Positions 33,758 through 43,659 of a stretch of DNA of 64,000 nt are shown one piece after another. The position numbers were made by a program, and so were the translations under genes. The stretch's first letter is position 1. Every line of letters begins with the position of its first letter. A model generated the notes under the pieces. That model ran no database searches. It saw only the letters and a program-made list of their open reading frames with translations, and was not told the DNA's origin. The stretch is from Arcanobacterium ihumii (GTDB taxonomy: Bacteria; Actinomycetota; Actinomycetes; Actinomycetales; Actinomycetaceae), in NCBI RefSeq assembly GCF_900604515.1, contig NZ_UWOS01000002.1, positions 248,001 to 312,000 on the forward strand, in the 5' to 3' direction.

Positions 33758-34216
33758 GTGTTTAAATCCGTTCTCACCGTATTTTGTGGTGGTTTCATCG
33801 GCGTTGCTTTGCGCTACCTCACGAACTCCGCTATTCCAAAGCTCAGTGTTCTGCCAGTCGGAATTGCCTTAATTAATCTTATTGGTTGTTTCGCTCTTGG
33901 GTTCTTGACAACCTTTGTGAAAAGTCGTGCAATTTCAGCACGAACTAAACTAACTATTCGTCTTTTCCTTGGAACAGGCTTACTAGGCGGATTCACAACC
34001 TATAGCGCCGTCGTGGTTGATTCAAACCTTCTTCTGGCAAACGGGTATTCGTGGTTGGCCACATTCTACCCCTTCGTAACCATCGTGCTAGGAATTGTTT
34101 TTGCGGGTCTTGGTGTGGGATTCGCGAATAAGCTAGCGCTTCCCAAACAAACGACCCATCACCCTCAGTCCCCTAACACTCCCACTCACATAGCAGGACC
34201 GGAGAAAACCAAATGA
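33758..34216 (+). CDS. fluC: Fluoride channel subunit FluC/CrcB (first)
   Basis: A 152-residue membrane protein with four helices that exports fluoride as part of a dual-topology dimer. Motifs: GGFIGVALRYLTNS, NLIGCFALGF (conserved Asn) and TGLLGGFTTYSAVVVDS (the GGxTTxS break in helix 3). A hydrophilic tail of about 25 residues follows. GTG start. It overlaps the second fluC by four bases. Paired genes of this type give an antiparallel heterodimer. Confidence 0.93.
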   Translation: MFKSVLTVFCGGFIGVALRYLTNSAIPKLSVLPVGIALINLIGCFALGFLTTFVKSRAISARTKLTIRLFLGTGLLGGFTTYSAVVVDSNLLLANGYSWLATFYPFVTIVLGIVFAGLGVGFANKLALPKQTTHHPQSPNTPTHIAGPEKTK

Positions 34217-34575
34217 GTTTATTAGCCGTTGCATTTGCGGGTGGAATAGGAGCAGCACTTCGCTATGTAACTGATTCACTGCTTCCAAAAGAAAACTTCC
34301 CTACCGGCACTTTGGTGGTGAACGTGATTGGATCATTCATACTCGGTTTATGCACCGGTCTCCAGCTTGGCGGAGCTCTCAGCAACACTTGGCTCACTAT
34401 TCTCGGAACTGGATTTGCCGGTGGCTTCACCACCCTAAGCACCGCATCACTCGATGCCTTTACCTTATTAAAAGAAAACCAAGCAAAGAAAGCGCACCTC
34501 TACGTTTGGAGTATGCTCTTTCTTTGCTTGGTTGCTTCTTACCTAGCTATTTTATTAGGTTTTAACCTCGCCTAG
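34213..34575 (+). CDS. fluC: Fluoride channel subunit FluC/CrcB (second)
   Basis: A 120-residue partner of the preceding gene. It has AGGIGAALRYVTDS, VNVIGSFILGL and TGFAGGFTTLSTASLDAF. The ATG overlaps the upstream stop (ATGA), so synthesis of the two subunits is coupled. No fluoride riboswitch fits in the short upstream gap. It ends 20 bases from the convergent AGCS symporter gene. Confidence 0.93.
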   Translation: MSLLAVAFAGGIGAALRYVTDSLLPKENFPTGTLVVNVIGSFILGLCTGLQLGGALSNTWLTILGTGFAGGFTTLSTASLDAFTLLKENQAKKAHLYVWSMLFLCLVASYLAILLGFNLA

Positions 34576-34595
34576 CTAAGCCTTTGTATATATGA

Positions 34596-36035
34596 CTACG
34601 CCTGAGCGTTTTCACGCTCTACCCAAATGTCGGTTGGGAGTTCACCTGGCATATTTGGGTTATTTGTTGCAACGAACGGACGTTCAGGGTCCTCGCGATA
34701 GTCCTTAAGGGCACCGAATACCCACTTCCCAAGGAGAACGATGGCAACAAGGTTAATCATAGCCATACCTGCCATGGTGATATCTGCAAAGTTCCACACT
34801 GCATTTAACGAGGACACCGATCCAATAACCACCGAGGCAACAACGATCACACCAAGTACCTTCGATCCCCACTTCTTGCCCTTGGTCATGAAATCAATGT
34901 TGATTTCGGCGTAGGCGAAGTTACCAATAATCGAGGAATAACAGAACACGAGAATGAGGATAACCATAATCGGCACAATCCATTCACCTAGTTCGTAGCT
35001 AGCTGCGGCAATAGTGAGCGAAGCGCCATCTACAGCTGTTTCCTCACCGGGCTTGTAGACCTGACCAAGTGAATTCAAGATGATAAAAGCAGTTGCCGAA
35101 CAAACCAAAATCGTATCAACAAATACGCCCATTGCCTGTATATACCCCTGCTTAACAGGGTGCGAAACCTGTGCGGTTGAGGCGGCGTTTGGAGCCGAAC
35201 CTTCACCCGCTTCGTTGGAGAATAATCCACGACGAGTTCCATTTAACATAGCTGCGACGAGACCGCCCGCAGTACCCGCAAGGCCTTGTTCTAGACCGAA
35301 TGCTGAAGCGAAAATCAGCTTGAAGATCGGGAGGATGTTATCGAGGTTCATGACGATTACCATCAATGCGATTGCAACATAAACCAACGCCATAACCGGA
35401 GCCATCCATTCGGTTACCTTTGCAACACGTTTGAGGCCACCAAAGACGACGATTCCCGTGAGTACAAATAGGAATGCGGCGGTAACCCAGGGGTTCACAT
35501 TGTAGTGGTCATTTAAGGTCGCTGCAATTGTATTTGCCTGCACCATTTCGTAGGAAATACCGAAAGAGAATACTAGGAAGATCGCAAATGCGAATCCCCA
35601 TTTACGTGAGCCTAGACCACGTTGAATATAGAATGCCGGACCGCCACGGAAGGTACCGTCATACCAACGAACCTTAAAGAGTTGCGCCATAGTGGCTTCG
35701 ATAAATGCCGTTGCCATACCTAAAAGGGCAACGATCCACATCCAGAACACGGCTCCTGGTCCACCTAGAACAAGAGCAATTGCTACACCTGCGATGTTTC
35801 CAGTCCCCACGCGCGATGCGAGTCCGATTGCAAAAGCTTGAAACGATGAGATTCCCCCATCACGAGATTCACGGGATGAAAAAACCGTTCGGACCATTTG
35901 CCCGAAATTGGTAAACTGTACCGCTCGGGTGCGAATGGTGAAGTAGATGCCGGCACAAAGAAGTAGTGCAATCAGAATGTACGTATAGATAAAGTCCGAA
36001 ATCGAACCGAAGAACGTAGCAATCGTGTCAGCCAT
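34596..36035 (-). CDS. Sodium:alanine/glycine symporter (AGCS family)
   Basis: A 479-residue inner-membrane carrier with about eleven helices, importing alanine or glycine with sodium. Family sequences seen: FQAFAIGLASRVGTGNIAGVA near residue 67, GGPAFYIQRGLG, and TRRGLFSNEAGEGSAPNAA near residue 265, the AGCS signature. ATG at 36035; AGGAAA lies before it. It stands alone on the minus strand. The exact substrate is not shown. Confidence 0.93.
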   Translation of the reverse strand: MADTIATFFGSISDFIYTYILIALLLCAGIYFTIRTRAVQFTNFGQMVRTVFSSRESRDGGISSFQAFAIGLASRVGTGNIAGVAIALVLGGPGAVFWMWIVALLGMATAFIEATMAQLFKVRWYDGTFRGGPAFYIQRGLGSRKWGFAFAIFLVFSFGISYEMVQANTIAATLNDHYNVNPWVTAAFLFVLTGIVVFGGLKRVAKVTEWMAPVMALVYVAIALMVIVMNLDNILPIFKLIFASAFGLEQGLAGTAGGLVAAMLNGTRRGLFSNEAGEGSAPNAASTAQVSHPVKQGYIQAMGVFVDTILVCSATAFIILNSLGQVYKPGEETAVDGASLTIAAASYELGEWIVPIMVILILVFCYSSIIGNFAYAEINIDFMTKGKKWGSKVLGVIVVASVVIGSVSSLNAVWNFADITMAGMAMINLVAIVLLGKWVFGALKDYREDPERPFVATNNPNMPGELPTDIWVERENAQA

Positions 36036-36185
36036 AGATGTTTTCCTATCGACGGATCTCGAAAGAGCTGTTCACATTAAACAATTCCTACGAGATATCT
36101 TTTGACGCTTCAAGGATTTTATAAAGAAAAAGTAAATTAGCGCAAAATTGCTCAACGATTGGAAATAATTTGTGGGATATAAATA

Positions 36186-36218
36186 AAAGTTCCTCTCCAG
36201 AAACTGGAGAGGAACTTT
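36186..36218 (-). terminator. Terminator of tRNA-Val
   Basis: A perfect 15-bp stem (36186-36200 with 36204-36218) with an AAA loop, two bases after the tRNA; on the minus strand a TTATTTATAT run follows. Confidence 0.9.
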
Positions 36219-36220
36219 AG

Positions 36221-36293
36221 TGGACCCTACCGGACTCGAACCGATGACAACCTGGGTGTAAACCAGGTGCTCTACCAACTGAGCTAAGAGTCC
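36221..36293 (-). tRNA. tRNA-Val (TAC anticodon)
   Basis: A 73-base cloverleaf: acceptor GGACTCT/AGGGTCC with one G-T pair, D arm AGCTCAGTTGGTAGAGC, anticodon stem CCTGG/CCAGG with TAC in the loop, T arm with GGTTCGAGTCC. The CCA end is not encoded (CTA follows). A strong terminator is adjacent. Confidence 0.97.
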
Positions 36294-36347
36294 GTTAGAA
36301 GCATATCCAGAAACAGTTCTAAATTCCAAATTCATCCCCGAAACGTG

Positions 36348-36390
36348 ACGAGCGGCTCATTGCAATACATTCTCGCAATGAACCGCTCGT
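36348..36390 (-). terminator. Probable terminator of the DUF3052 gene
   Basis: A 16-bp stem (36348-36363 with 36375-36390) with one C-A mismatch that becomes a G-U pair in minus-strand RNA. It lies 50 bases after the stop; the following sequence has only a short T stretch. Confidence 0.6.
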
Positions 36391-36439
36391 TCAAATTTAA
36401 GCGACATCAAGGTGAAGTTTTCCAGCAAAACTAGGGAAA

Positions 36440-36850
36440 TCAGTGCCCACGAGAGGAAATTCGGTATGCGGTCCAGTTCCCACCTAGGGCAACAGAAGTT
36501 GGAATCGACAAACCCGCTGTTTTAGAAGCTTCCGCAACATCCGCCGTCGTCACATGGAATTCTGAGGATCCAATAGGAACCAAACACCAGATAACACCAG
36601 CACCTGAGTCAAGCGAAGCAGCACAATCAACCAAATAGTCCGTAAGATCATCCACGTTACCGTCGTCGGAACGCCACCACGCAATCACAGCATCCGCAAC
36701 TCCACGATAATCTTCGTCTTCTAACTGTTCGCCGGTGATACCTTCAATAGAATCGCGCAAATCAAAATCAACGTCGTCGTCAAATCCGAACTCCTGTACG
36801 ACATTGCCTTGCTTAAAGCCTAATTTTTCACCGGTAATGATGCCGGACAC
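36440..36850 (-). CDS. DUF3052-family protein
   Basis: A 136-residue soluble protein. The conserved frame is easy to follow: EKLGFKQGNVVQEFGFDDDVD, EDEDYRGVADAVIAWWRSDDG, AGVIWCLVPI and DVAEASKTAGL. The GTG at 36848-36850 with AAAGGACGG upstream is preferred over a TTG six codons earlier. The family (M. tuberculosis Rv2239c) is of unknown function and lies next to aceE in many actinobacteria, divergent here. Confidence 0.87.
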   Translation of the reverse strand: MSGIITGEKLGFKQGNVVQEFGFDDDVDFDLRDSIEGITGEQLEDEDYRGVADAVIAWWRSDDGNVDDLTDYLVDCAASLDSGAGVIWCLVPIGSSEFHVTTADVAEASKTAGLSIPTSVALGGNWTAYRISSRGH

Positions 36851-37120
36851 TCGAAACCGTCCTTTCAAGACGCTATGTGTAACCCTTATAAGTTACATCA
36901 CGAAATATTCTAAAGTCTTGTTATCTCACTAGCACCTCAAAATCGGGAATTCAAAGCATTTAAAAACGTGAGTGGTCTCCCATTTGAAAATTGTTAAAGA
37001 ATGTAGGGCTTTTGACCCAAATCCGGTACATTTGGAATTAAGGAGAGGTCAACAACCGCTTTTTGAAATCAAGTTTGCGATTTGCCGACCTCCCACAAGC
37101 AAGTAAGTAAGGGAGACAAC

Positions 37121-39874
37121 GTGAGTCAAGTTCCTATTCGCCCGCTGATCAATGGATTGCTCAGTCAGGTACCGGATGTTGATAGAGAAGAAACACAAGA
37201 GTGGCTAGAGTCCATCGACGGACTTATCGACGCTCAGGGCGACGCTCGTGCTCGTTATCTGTTAATGGCAATGGAACGACGTGCACGTGAGCGCGGAGTT
37301 CGCTTACCAGGCAACCTCGTTACACCGTACGTAAACACCATCGGCATCGACGATGAGCCTTTCTACCCAGGCGACGAGAAACTCGAACGCGAATTCCGCC
37401 GTTGGATTCGTTGGAATGCGGCAGTTCAAGTAACACGTGCTCAGCGTCCAGGCATTGCAGTTGGCGGACACATCTCATCCTTCGCAGCTCAAGCAACTCT
37501 TTACGAAGTCGGTCACAACTGGTTCTTCCGCGGCAAGAATTCCCCTGGCGGTGGCGATCAAGTATTCTTCCAAGGTCATTCATCACCTGGTAACTACGCT
37601 CGCGCCTACCTCGAAGGTCGTCTGAGCGAAGCAGATCTCGATTCATTCCGTCAGCAGGTATCACGCCAGTCGGGTGGCAAAGGACTACCTTCGTACCCAC
37701 ACCCACGCCAGCTCCCTGATTTCTGGGAGTTCCCAACCGTGTCGCTCGGTCTTGGACCTATCTCTGCAATCTACCAGGCTTGGTACAACCGCTACCTCCA
37801 TGATCGCGGTCTAAAGGATACTTCCCAGCAACATGTTTGGGCGTTTATGGGCGACGGCGAAATGGACGAAGTTGAGTCACGTGGTTTGCTCCACCTTGCA
37901 TCAGGTCAAAACCTAGACAACCTCACTTTCGTTATCAACTGTAACCTTCAGCGCCTTGACGGCCCTGTTCGCGGAAACGGCCAGATTATCCAGGAGCTCG
38001 AAGCTTCGTTCAGGGGTGCCGGCTGGAACGTTATCAAGGTTATCTGGGGACGCGAATGGGACGAACTACTCCTTGCTGATAAGGATCGCGCACTCGTCAA
38101 TATTATGAACAACACCCTTGACGGTGACTACCAGACGTTTAAGGCTAACGATGGCGGTTATATCCGCGAAAACTTCTTTGGTCGCGATCCTCGCACCAAG
38201 GCTATGGTTGCGGATTGGAGCGATGAGAAGATCTTCGCCATGAAGCGCGGTGGCCACGATTACCGAAAGGTATATGCAGCTTACAAGGCCGCAGTTGACC
38301 ACAAGGATCAGCCAACCGTCATTCTTGCTCATACGGTGAAGGGCTACTCGCTCGGCTCAAACTTCGCCGGACGTAACTCCACCCACCAGATGAAGAAGCT
38401 CAATTCCAACGATTTGAAGCTGTTGCGAGACACCCTTCATCTAGACTTCTCTGATGATCAGCTTGAAGATCCATACAATGCTCCATACTTCAAACCTGAT
38501 CCAAATGCTCCTGCGCTTCAGTACATGCTAGACCGTCGTCGTGAACTTGGTGGATATCTACCAGAACGCCGTGTGGTTGAACAGGGAATTACTCTTCCAA
38601 AGGACAAGGTTTACGACGTTCTTAAGGGCGGATCTGGTAAGCAGAAGGTCGCAAGTACCATGGGCTTTGTACGTCTCATGAAAGACCTAATTCGTGACAA
38701 GGAATTCGGACACCGCATCGTTCCAATCATTCCTGACGAAGCGCGTACTTTCGGTTTGGACGCACTATTCCCAACCGCAAAGATCTTCAACGTTCACGGT
38801 CAGCACTACACCGCAGTTGATTCCGACCTTCTTCTTTCCTACAAGGAATCCGAAAAGGGTCAGATTCTTCATACCGGTATCACCGAAGCCGGTTCAAACG
38901 CTGCATTTACAGCAGTAGGCACCTCCTACGCCACCCATGGAATCCCAATGGTTCCGATCTATATCTTCTACTCAATGTTCGGATTCCAGCGCACCGGCGA
39001 TCAGTTCTGGCATGCTGCTGACCAGATGGCTCGTGGCTTCATTATGGGAGCTACGGCAGGTCGTACCACTTTGACAGGTGAAGGTCTCCAGCACTTGGAT
39101 GGCCACTCACACGTCATCGCATCGACCAACCCTGCGATTGTCCAGTACGATCCTGCCTACGCATACGAAATTCGCCACATTGTTCGTGACGGCATCATTC
39201 GCATGTACGGCGATGGTTCCGATGGTCGTGACCAGAACGTCATGTACTACATGAGCATCTATAACGAACCAATTCACCAGCCAGCAGAGCCAGAAAACGT
39301 AGACGTCGATGGAATCATCAAGGGTATTTACCAGGTTGATGCTGCCGAAGGCGAAGGTCACAAGGTCCAACTCCTCGCTTCCGGCGTCGGTGTTCCATGG
39401 GCTCGGGAAGCTCGTAATATGCTACGCAACGACTGGGGAATCTCCGCAGCCGTATGGTCTGTGACCTCATGGTATGAGCTTCGCAAAGATGGCCTGGCTG
39501 CCGACGAGTACAACTTCCTTCATCCGGAAGAAGAGCCACGCGAAGCTTGGCTCACCAGCCGTTTGAAGAACGAAGAAGGTCCGTTTATCGCTTCTTCTGA
39601 CTTCGAGAAGCAGAACCAAGATTCGGTACGCCCATGGATCCCAGGTGACTACTACGTGCTCGGTGCAAATGGCTTCGGTGTTTCCGATACCCGCGCTGCC
39701 GCTCGTCGTCACTTCAAGATTGATGCCGCTTCGATGGTGGTTCGTTCCTTGCAAGCATTGGCAGATCAAGGAAAGATTGATCGTTCGGTAGTCAAGCAAG
39801 CGATTGACAAGTACGACCTATTCAATCCAAACGCTGGAGAATCCGGAGTTTCTGATCCAAACGAAGTTGCTTAG
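37121..39874 (+). CDS. aceE: Pyruvate dehydrogenase E1 component, homodimeric
   Basis: A 917-residue thiamine-diphosphate enzyme that decarboxylates pyruvate and acetylates the lipoyl group of E2. The cofactor motif starts with GDGEMDE (about residue 245) and continues to the Asn in [15 protein letters not shown]. Typical AceE blocks such as [18 protein letters not shown] and the histidines around [12 protein letters not shown] are present. The GTG at 37121 has GGGAG upstream and gives the family length; an ATG further upstream has no ribosome site. A possible promoter (TTGACC, 17 bases, GAATTA) lies at about 37013-37041. Its partners are the lpd-E2 operon at 6161-9295. Confidence 0.96.
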   Translation: MSQVPIRPLINGLLSQVPDVDREETQEWLESIDGLIDAQGDARARYLLMAMERRARERGVRLPGNLVTPYVNTIGIDDEPFYPGDEKLEREFRRWIRWNAAVQVTRAQRPGIAVGGHISSFAAQATLYEVGHNWFFRGKNSPGGGDQVFFQGHSSPGNYARAYLEGRLSEADLDSFRQQVSRQSGGKGLPSYPHPRQLPDFWEFPTVSLGLGPISAIYQAWYNRYLHDRGLKDTSQQHVWAFMGDGEMDEVESRGLLHLASGQNLDNLTFVINCNLQRLDGPVRGNGQIIQELEASFRGAGWNVIKVIWGREWDELLLADKDRALVNIMNNTLDGDYQTFKANDGGYIRENFFGRDPRTKAMVADWSDEKIFAMKRGGHDYRKVYAAYKAAVDHKDQPTVILAHTVKGYSLGSNFAGRNSTHQMKKLNSNDLKLLRDTLHLDFSDDQLEDPYNAPYFKPDPNAPALQYMLDRRRELGGYLPERRVVEQGITLPKDKVYDVLKGGSGKQKVASTMGFVRLMKDLIRDKEFGHRIVPIIPDEARTFGLDALFPTAKIFNVHGQHYTAVDSDLLLSYKESEKGQILHTGITEAGSNAAFTAVGTSYATHGIPMVPIYIFYSMFGFQRTGDQFWHAADQMARGFIMGATAGRTTLTGEGLQHLDGHSHVIASTNPAIVQYDPAYAYEIRHIVRDGIIRMYGDGSDGRDQNVMYYMSIYNEPIHQPAEPENVDVDGIIKGIYQVDAAEGEGHKVQLLASGVGVPWAREARNMLRNDWGISAAVWSVTSWYELRKDGLAADEYNFLHPEEEPREAWLTSRLKNEEGPFIASSDFEKQNQDSVRPWIPGDYYVLGANGFGVSDTRAAARRHFKIDAASMVVRSLQALADQGKIDRSVVKQAIDKYDLFNPNAGESGVSDPNEVA

Positions 39875-39905
39875 AGCTAGCTAATGTCACTCTTCAGTGA
39901 CTCAC

Positions 39906-39955
39906 GTAAGGGTGGCTGGTTGAGAATCCCAAGGTTCTCAACCAGCCACCCTTAC
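39906..39955 (+). terminator. Terminator of aceE
   Basis: A perfect 21-bp stem (39906-39926 with 39935-39955), loop TCCCAAGG, 31 bases after aceE. Its inner 27 bases closely resemble the P12-like arm of rnpB (see findings). Confidence 0.85.
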
Positions 39956-40048
39956 TGTTATGAAGCACACGCCTTAATCTATGCTTCACTCACCACATTG
40001 CCGTAATCTAAATTTAGGAAATTTAATACTTAATTACTTGAGAGCATT

Positions 40049-41821
40049 ATGAAATTGATTCACACGGCTTGGGAATTCCTTCAACACCGAAAACTCAGCC
40101 TCGCAGCAATTATTCTTTTTCAACTAGGGCAAATCATTCTTTCCCTATGGCTACCGTCAATTAATGCAGACATCATCGACCATGGAATTCTTGGCAATGA
40201 TCGCTCGGTCATTTATAGTCGCGGTGGGCTCATGTTGGTGATATCTCTCCTACAGGTTGCCTTCATGGTTGGCGCAATCTACTTCGGATCAAAAACGGCC
40301 ATGCAATTTGGTCGTGAACTTCGCGCCCACACTTTCAAGCACATTCAAAAATTTTCATCTATTGATCAGCATAAATTCGGTGCTCCCACCCTCATTACCC
40401 GCGCCACTAACGACATCACCCAGATGCAAATGGTCATTTTAATGACGTTTACTATCATGATCACTGCACCAATTATGGGAATCGGTGGAATCATAATGGC
40501 GATTGAACAAGACACCAGTCTTTCAAAGTTATTGCTAATCATCGTGCCAGCCCTTGCAATCTTAATCGGCACGATCATGGCTCTTTTGACACCACGTTAC
40601 CAAGTCCAACAAAAACGAGTCGATAGAATCAATACCTTGCTTCGAGAGCAATTAGCTGGAGTTCGTGTAATTCGCGCCTTTGTTCGGCAAGGAACAGAAA
40701 CGAAAAAATTCGACGATGCCAACCACGGACTTCGTAGCATTTGGTTGCAAATCGGCTGGCTTTGGGCTTTTCTTCTTCCGATGGCTTTCTTAATTGTGGG
40801 TCTATCCTCCACCGCAATTATCTGGTTCGGTGGTCAGCGCATCGAATTAGGAATGATGAATGTTGGCGCACTCACAGCATATATCAACTATCTCATGATG
40901 ATTCTGATGTCCGTGATGATGTCTGGAATGATGGCAATGATGTACCCGCGTGGTGAAATTTCAGCCAAGCGCATTGCCGAAATCAGGGATCACCAACCTT
41001 CCATCCTCGAACCTACCACCCCTCGTCGGTTACCTGACGGCACATTAAGCTTTGAACTTTCAAAGGTTTCTCTTCAATACCCTGGAGCCGAAGAACCTGT
41101 TCTTAACGATATTTCAATGAAGCTTCAACCCGGACACACGACTGCGTTAATTGGCTCCACAGGATCGGGGAAAAGTTCTCTGGTACGACTATTCCCTAGA
41201 CTCATCGATGCAAGCGGTGGGGTCGTGTCCGCTGGTAATATTTCTGTTGCTGAATTAAGTCTCCACGACTTACGTTCAAGAATCGCGGTCGTCCCGCAAC
41301 GTGCGTTCTTGTTTTCAGGCACAATTGCCTCGAATGTTGCGGGAGCCTTGGGGTCGTTTTCAGAAATCGACGACGAACGCGTCACCCATGCACTTAAACT
41401 CGCCCAAGCTTGGGATTTCGTCTCTGAACTCGATGGAAATATCCACGCAAACGTCGAATCAGGTGGAAAGAATTTCTCGGGCGGTCAACGTCAACGGCTA
41501 ACTATTGCCCGAGCACTTTACCGTTGCCTACCCGATACAACGGGTCACCGGGAAGCAGAGTTGTTGATCTTTGACGATTCCTTTTCAGCCCTCGACTACT
41601 CAACTGACGCGCGGCTAAGGGAATCGTTAAGAGAGTCGCTCCAGGATATATGCGTCCTTATCGTTGCACAGCGAATCTCCACAATCCGCGATGCCCACGA
41701 AATCTTCGTCCTTGATAAGGGAAATATCGTTGGTCAGGGAACTCACAACGAGCTCTTAACTTCCTGCAAAACTTATCGAGAAATTGTTCAATCCCAGCTC
41801 ACTGCGGAGGAGGCAAAATGA
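40049..41821 (+). CDS. Heterodimeric ABC exporter, subunit with degenerate site
   Basis: A 590-residue half-transporter: six-helix exporter domain (about 1-320) and ATPase domain. Walker A GSTGSGKSS (about 370), signature FSGGQRQRL, Walker B LLIFDDSFSALD, in which the catalytic Glu is Asp, and a QR-type switch segment (VAQRIS) instead of His. Such losses mark the non-hydrolytic site of heterodimeric exporters like TM287/288 or LmrCD. It overlaps the next gene by four bases. Substrate unknown; drug, lipid or peptide export are all possible. Confidence 0.9.
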   Translation: MKLIHTAWEFLQHRKLSLAAIILFQLGQIILSLWLPSINADIIDHGILGNDRSVIYSRGGLMLVISLLQVAFMVGAIYFGSKTAMQFGRELRAHTFKHIQKFSSIDQHKFGAPTLITRATNDITQMQMVILMTFTIMITAPIMGIGGIIMAIEQDTSLSKLLLIIVPALAILIGTIMALLTPRYQVQQKRVDRINTLLREQLAGVRVIRAFVRQGTETKKFDDANHGLRSIWLQIGWLWAFLLPMAFLIVGLSSTAIIWFGGQRIELGMMNVGALTAYINYLMMILMSVMMSGMMAMMYPRGEISAKRIAEIRDHQPSILEPTTPRRLPDGTLSFELSKVSLQYPGAEEPVLNDISMKLQPGHTTALIGSTGSGKSSLVRLFPRLIDASGGVVSAGNISVAELSLHDLRSRIAVVPQRAFLFSGTIASNVAGALGSFSEIDDERVTHALKLAQAWDFVSELDGNIHANVESGGKNFSGGQRQRLTIARALYRCLPDTTGHREAELLIFDDSFSALDYSTDARLRESLRESLQDICVLIVAQRISTIRDAHEIFVLDKGNIVGQGTHNELLTSCKTYREIVQSQLTAEEAK

Positions 41822-43629
41822 GAGATCATGGATTCGACCCAACAGCAAAATCGCGCGACACTAAGGGCTCTCTCAAACGCCTCGCTCGACTACTGAAACC
41901 GGAACGCTTACGGATTAGCTTTATCATAATTTTCGCCTTAATAGCCACCATCGCCTCGGTTGCGGCACCAAAATTCCTAGGCGATGCTACCAATGTGATC
42001 GTTGATGGGTTACAAACGAATGGTATTGATTTTTCATTGCTGCGAAATATCTTGTTGTTCGTCGTCGGTCTCTATATTGTAAACGCAGTTATGAACTTTA
42101 TTGCCGGCATTATTATTCGTATCATCGTCCAAAACCTCGGTTTTAAGCTACGTAAGGAAGCCCAAGCAAAAATTGATCGGTTGCCTTTGGCATACGTAGA
42201 CCATCATCAACGTGGGGATTTGTTATCGCGCGTCACAAACGACGTCGATAACGTCAATCAAACTCTGATGCAGACCTTTAGCCAAGTGATCTCCTCGATC
42301 TATATGGTGATCGGGATATTCGCAATGATGCTCTGGATATCGTGGTCTCTTGCGCTCCTAACTTTAGCCGTGCTTCCGGTGGGTATCTTTGCCATGACGA
42401 AGATTCTCAAGCTCTCAAAACCACAATTTAAAAAGCAGTGGGCTAAGACCGGCGAAGTTTCAGCCATCGTGGAAGAAACATTTTCTGGGCACGAAGTTGT
42501 TTCGCTTTACAACATGCAAACCTCGCGTGAAGGTGAATTCGATCAACTTAACAACGAACTATTCGATGCGGGATTTAAAGGACAGTTCCTCTCTCAGCTC
42601 ACGCAACCCATCATGGGATTCGTTGCCAATCTATCTTTCGTGATCGTCGCCGTCGTCGGTGCGTTTCAGGTGCTTGGCGGATCGTTATCAATCGGAGGAA
42701 TCCAAGCTTTCATTCAATATTCGCGTCAACTCAACCACCCCATCGGAACGCTTGCTTCAATTGCGAACTTAATTCAATCGGGAGCAGCCTCGGCAGAACG
42801 AATTTTCGACTTCCTAGACTCGGAAGAAATGCCGGTCGACTCCACAACGGAACTAAAAGCTCAATTAGATAACGGTTCTTTAGAGTTCGACGACGTTTCC
42901 TTTGGATACCATCCGGGTGAACCAGTCCTTTCCCATTTAGATCTTCAGGTACGGCGTGGTCAACAAGTTGCAATTGTTGGTCCAACCGGAGCTGGAAAGA
43001 CGACTTTGGTTAATTTAATCATGCGGTTCTATGACGTCGATAGCGGATCAATTAAAATCGATGGGCAAAATATTTCGGAGTTTTCTAAAGATTCCTTGCG
43101 TTCAAAGGTGGGAATGGTTCTGCAAGATACCTGGCTCTTTGAGGGAACAATTGCCGAAAATATCGGTTATGGAAAACCAGATTCCAGCCGAGATGAGATC
43201 GTTAGCGCGGCACAAGCAACCGGCGTGGATCGTTTAATTCGCCAGCTTCCTGATGGCTACGACACGCTGGTGAGCGATGACGATGGGGGGTTGTCAAGTG
43301 GCGAAAAACAGCTACTAACTATTGCGCGCGCATATATATCCGATCCTGAAATTTTAATTTTGGACGAAGCGACGTCATCGGTCGACACGCGCACCGAAAT
43401 GCTCGTCCAACGAGCGATGAATGAGCTTCGTACCGGACGTACCTCATTTATTATCGCTCACCGGCTTTCTACAATTCGCGAAGCAGATATAATCCTAGTA
43501 ATGGTGAAGGGAAACGTTGTTGAGCAGGGAACTCACAACTCACTCATGGAGCAACACGGGTTCTATTTTGATCTGTATCAATCCCAATTTAACCGTGCTG
43601 CCGGCGAATACTCAGGAGTGACACCCTAA
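41818..43629 (+). CDS. Heterodimeric ABC exporter, catalytic-site subunit
   Basis: A 603-residue partner of the previous gene. Walker A GPTGAGKTT (about 388), signature LSSGEKQLL, Walker B ILILDEATSSVD with the catalytic Glu, and the switch AHRLST are intact, so ATP turnover depends on this chain. The signature motif LSSGE departs from LSGGQ, as usual in one half of such pairs. ATGA overlap with the upstream gene. Confidence 0.91.
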   Translation: MRDHGFDPTAKSRDTKGSLKRLARLLKPERLRISFIIIFALIATIASVAAPKFLGDATNVIVDGLQTNGIDFSLLRNILLFVVGLYIVNAVMNFIAGIIIRIIVQNLGFKLRKEAQAKIDRLPLAYVDHHQRGDLLSRVTNDVDNVNQTLMQTFSQVISSIYMVIGIFAMMLWISWSLALLTLAVLPVGIFAMTKILKLSKPQFKKQWAKTGEVSAIVEETFSGHEVVSLYNMQTSREGEFDQLNNELFDAGFKGQFLSQLTQPIMGFVANLSFVIVAVVGAFQVLGGSLSIGGIQAFIQYSRQLNHPIGTLASIANLIQSGAASAERIFDFLDSEEMPVDSTTELKAQLDNGSLEFDDVSFGYHPGEPVLSHLDLQVRRGQQVAIVGPTGAGKTTLVNLIMRFYDVDSGSIKIDGQNISEFSKDSLRSKVGMVLQDTWLFEGTIAENIGYGKPDSSRDEIVSAAQATGVDRLIRQLPDGYDTLVSDDDGGLSSGEKQLLTIARAYISDPEILILDEATSSVDTRTEMLVQRAMNELRTGRTSFIIAHRLSTIREADIILVMVKGNVVEQGTHNSLMEQHGFYFDLYQSQFNRAAGEYSGVTP

Positions 43630-43659
43630 GTAACTCTGTAGCTTAACTATCCGCTATGT

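Noticed and set aside
36072-36335. Open reading frame across the tRNA-Val region
   Set aside because: It covers a complete tRNA and its terminator; an artefact of the structured RNA.
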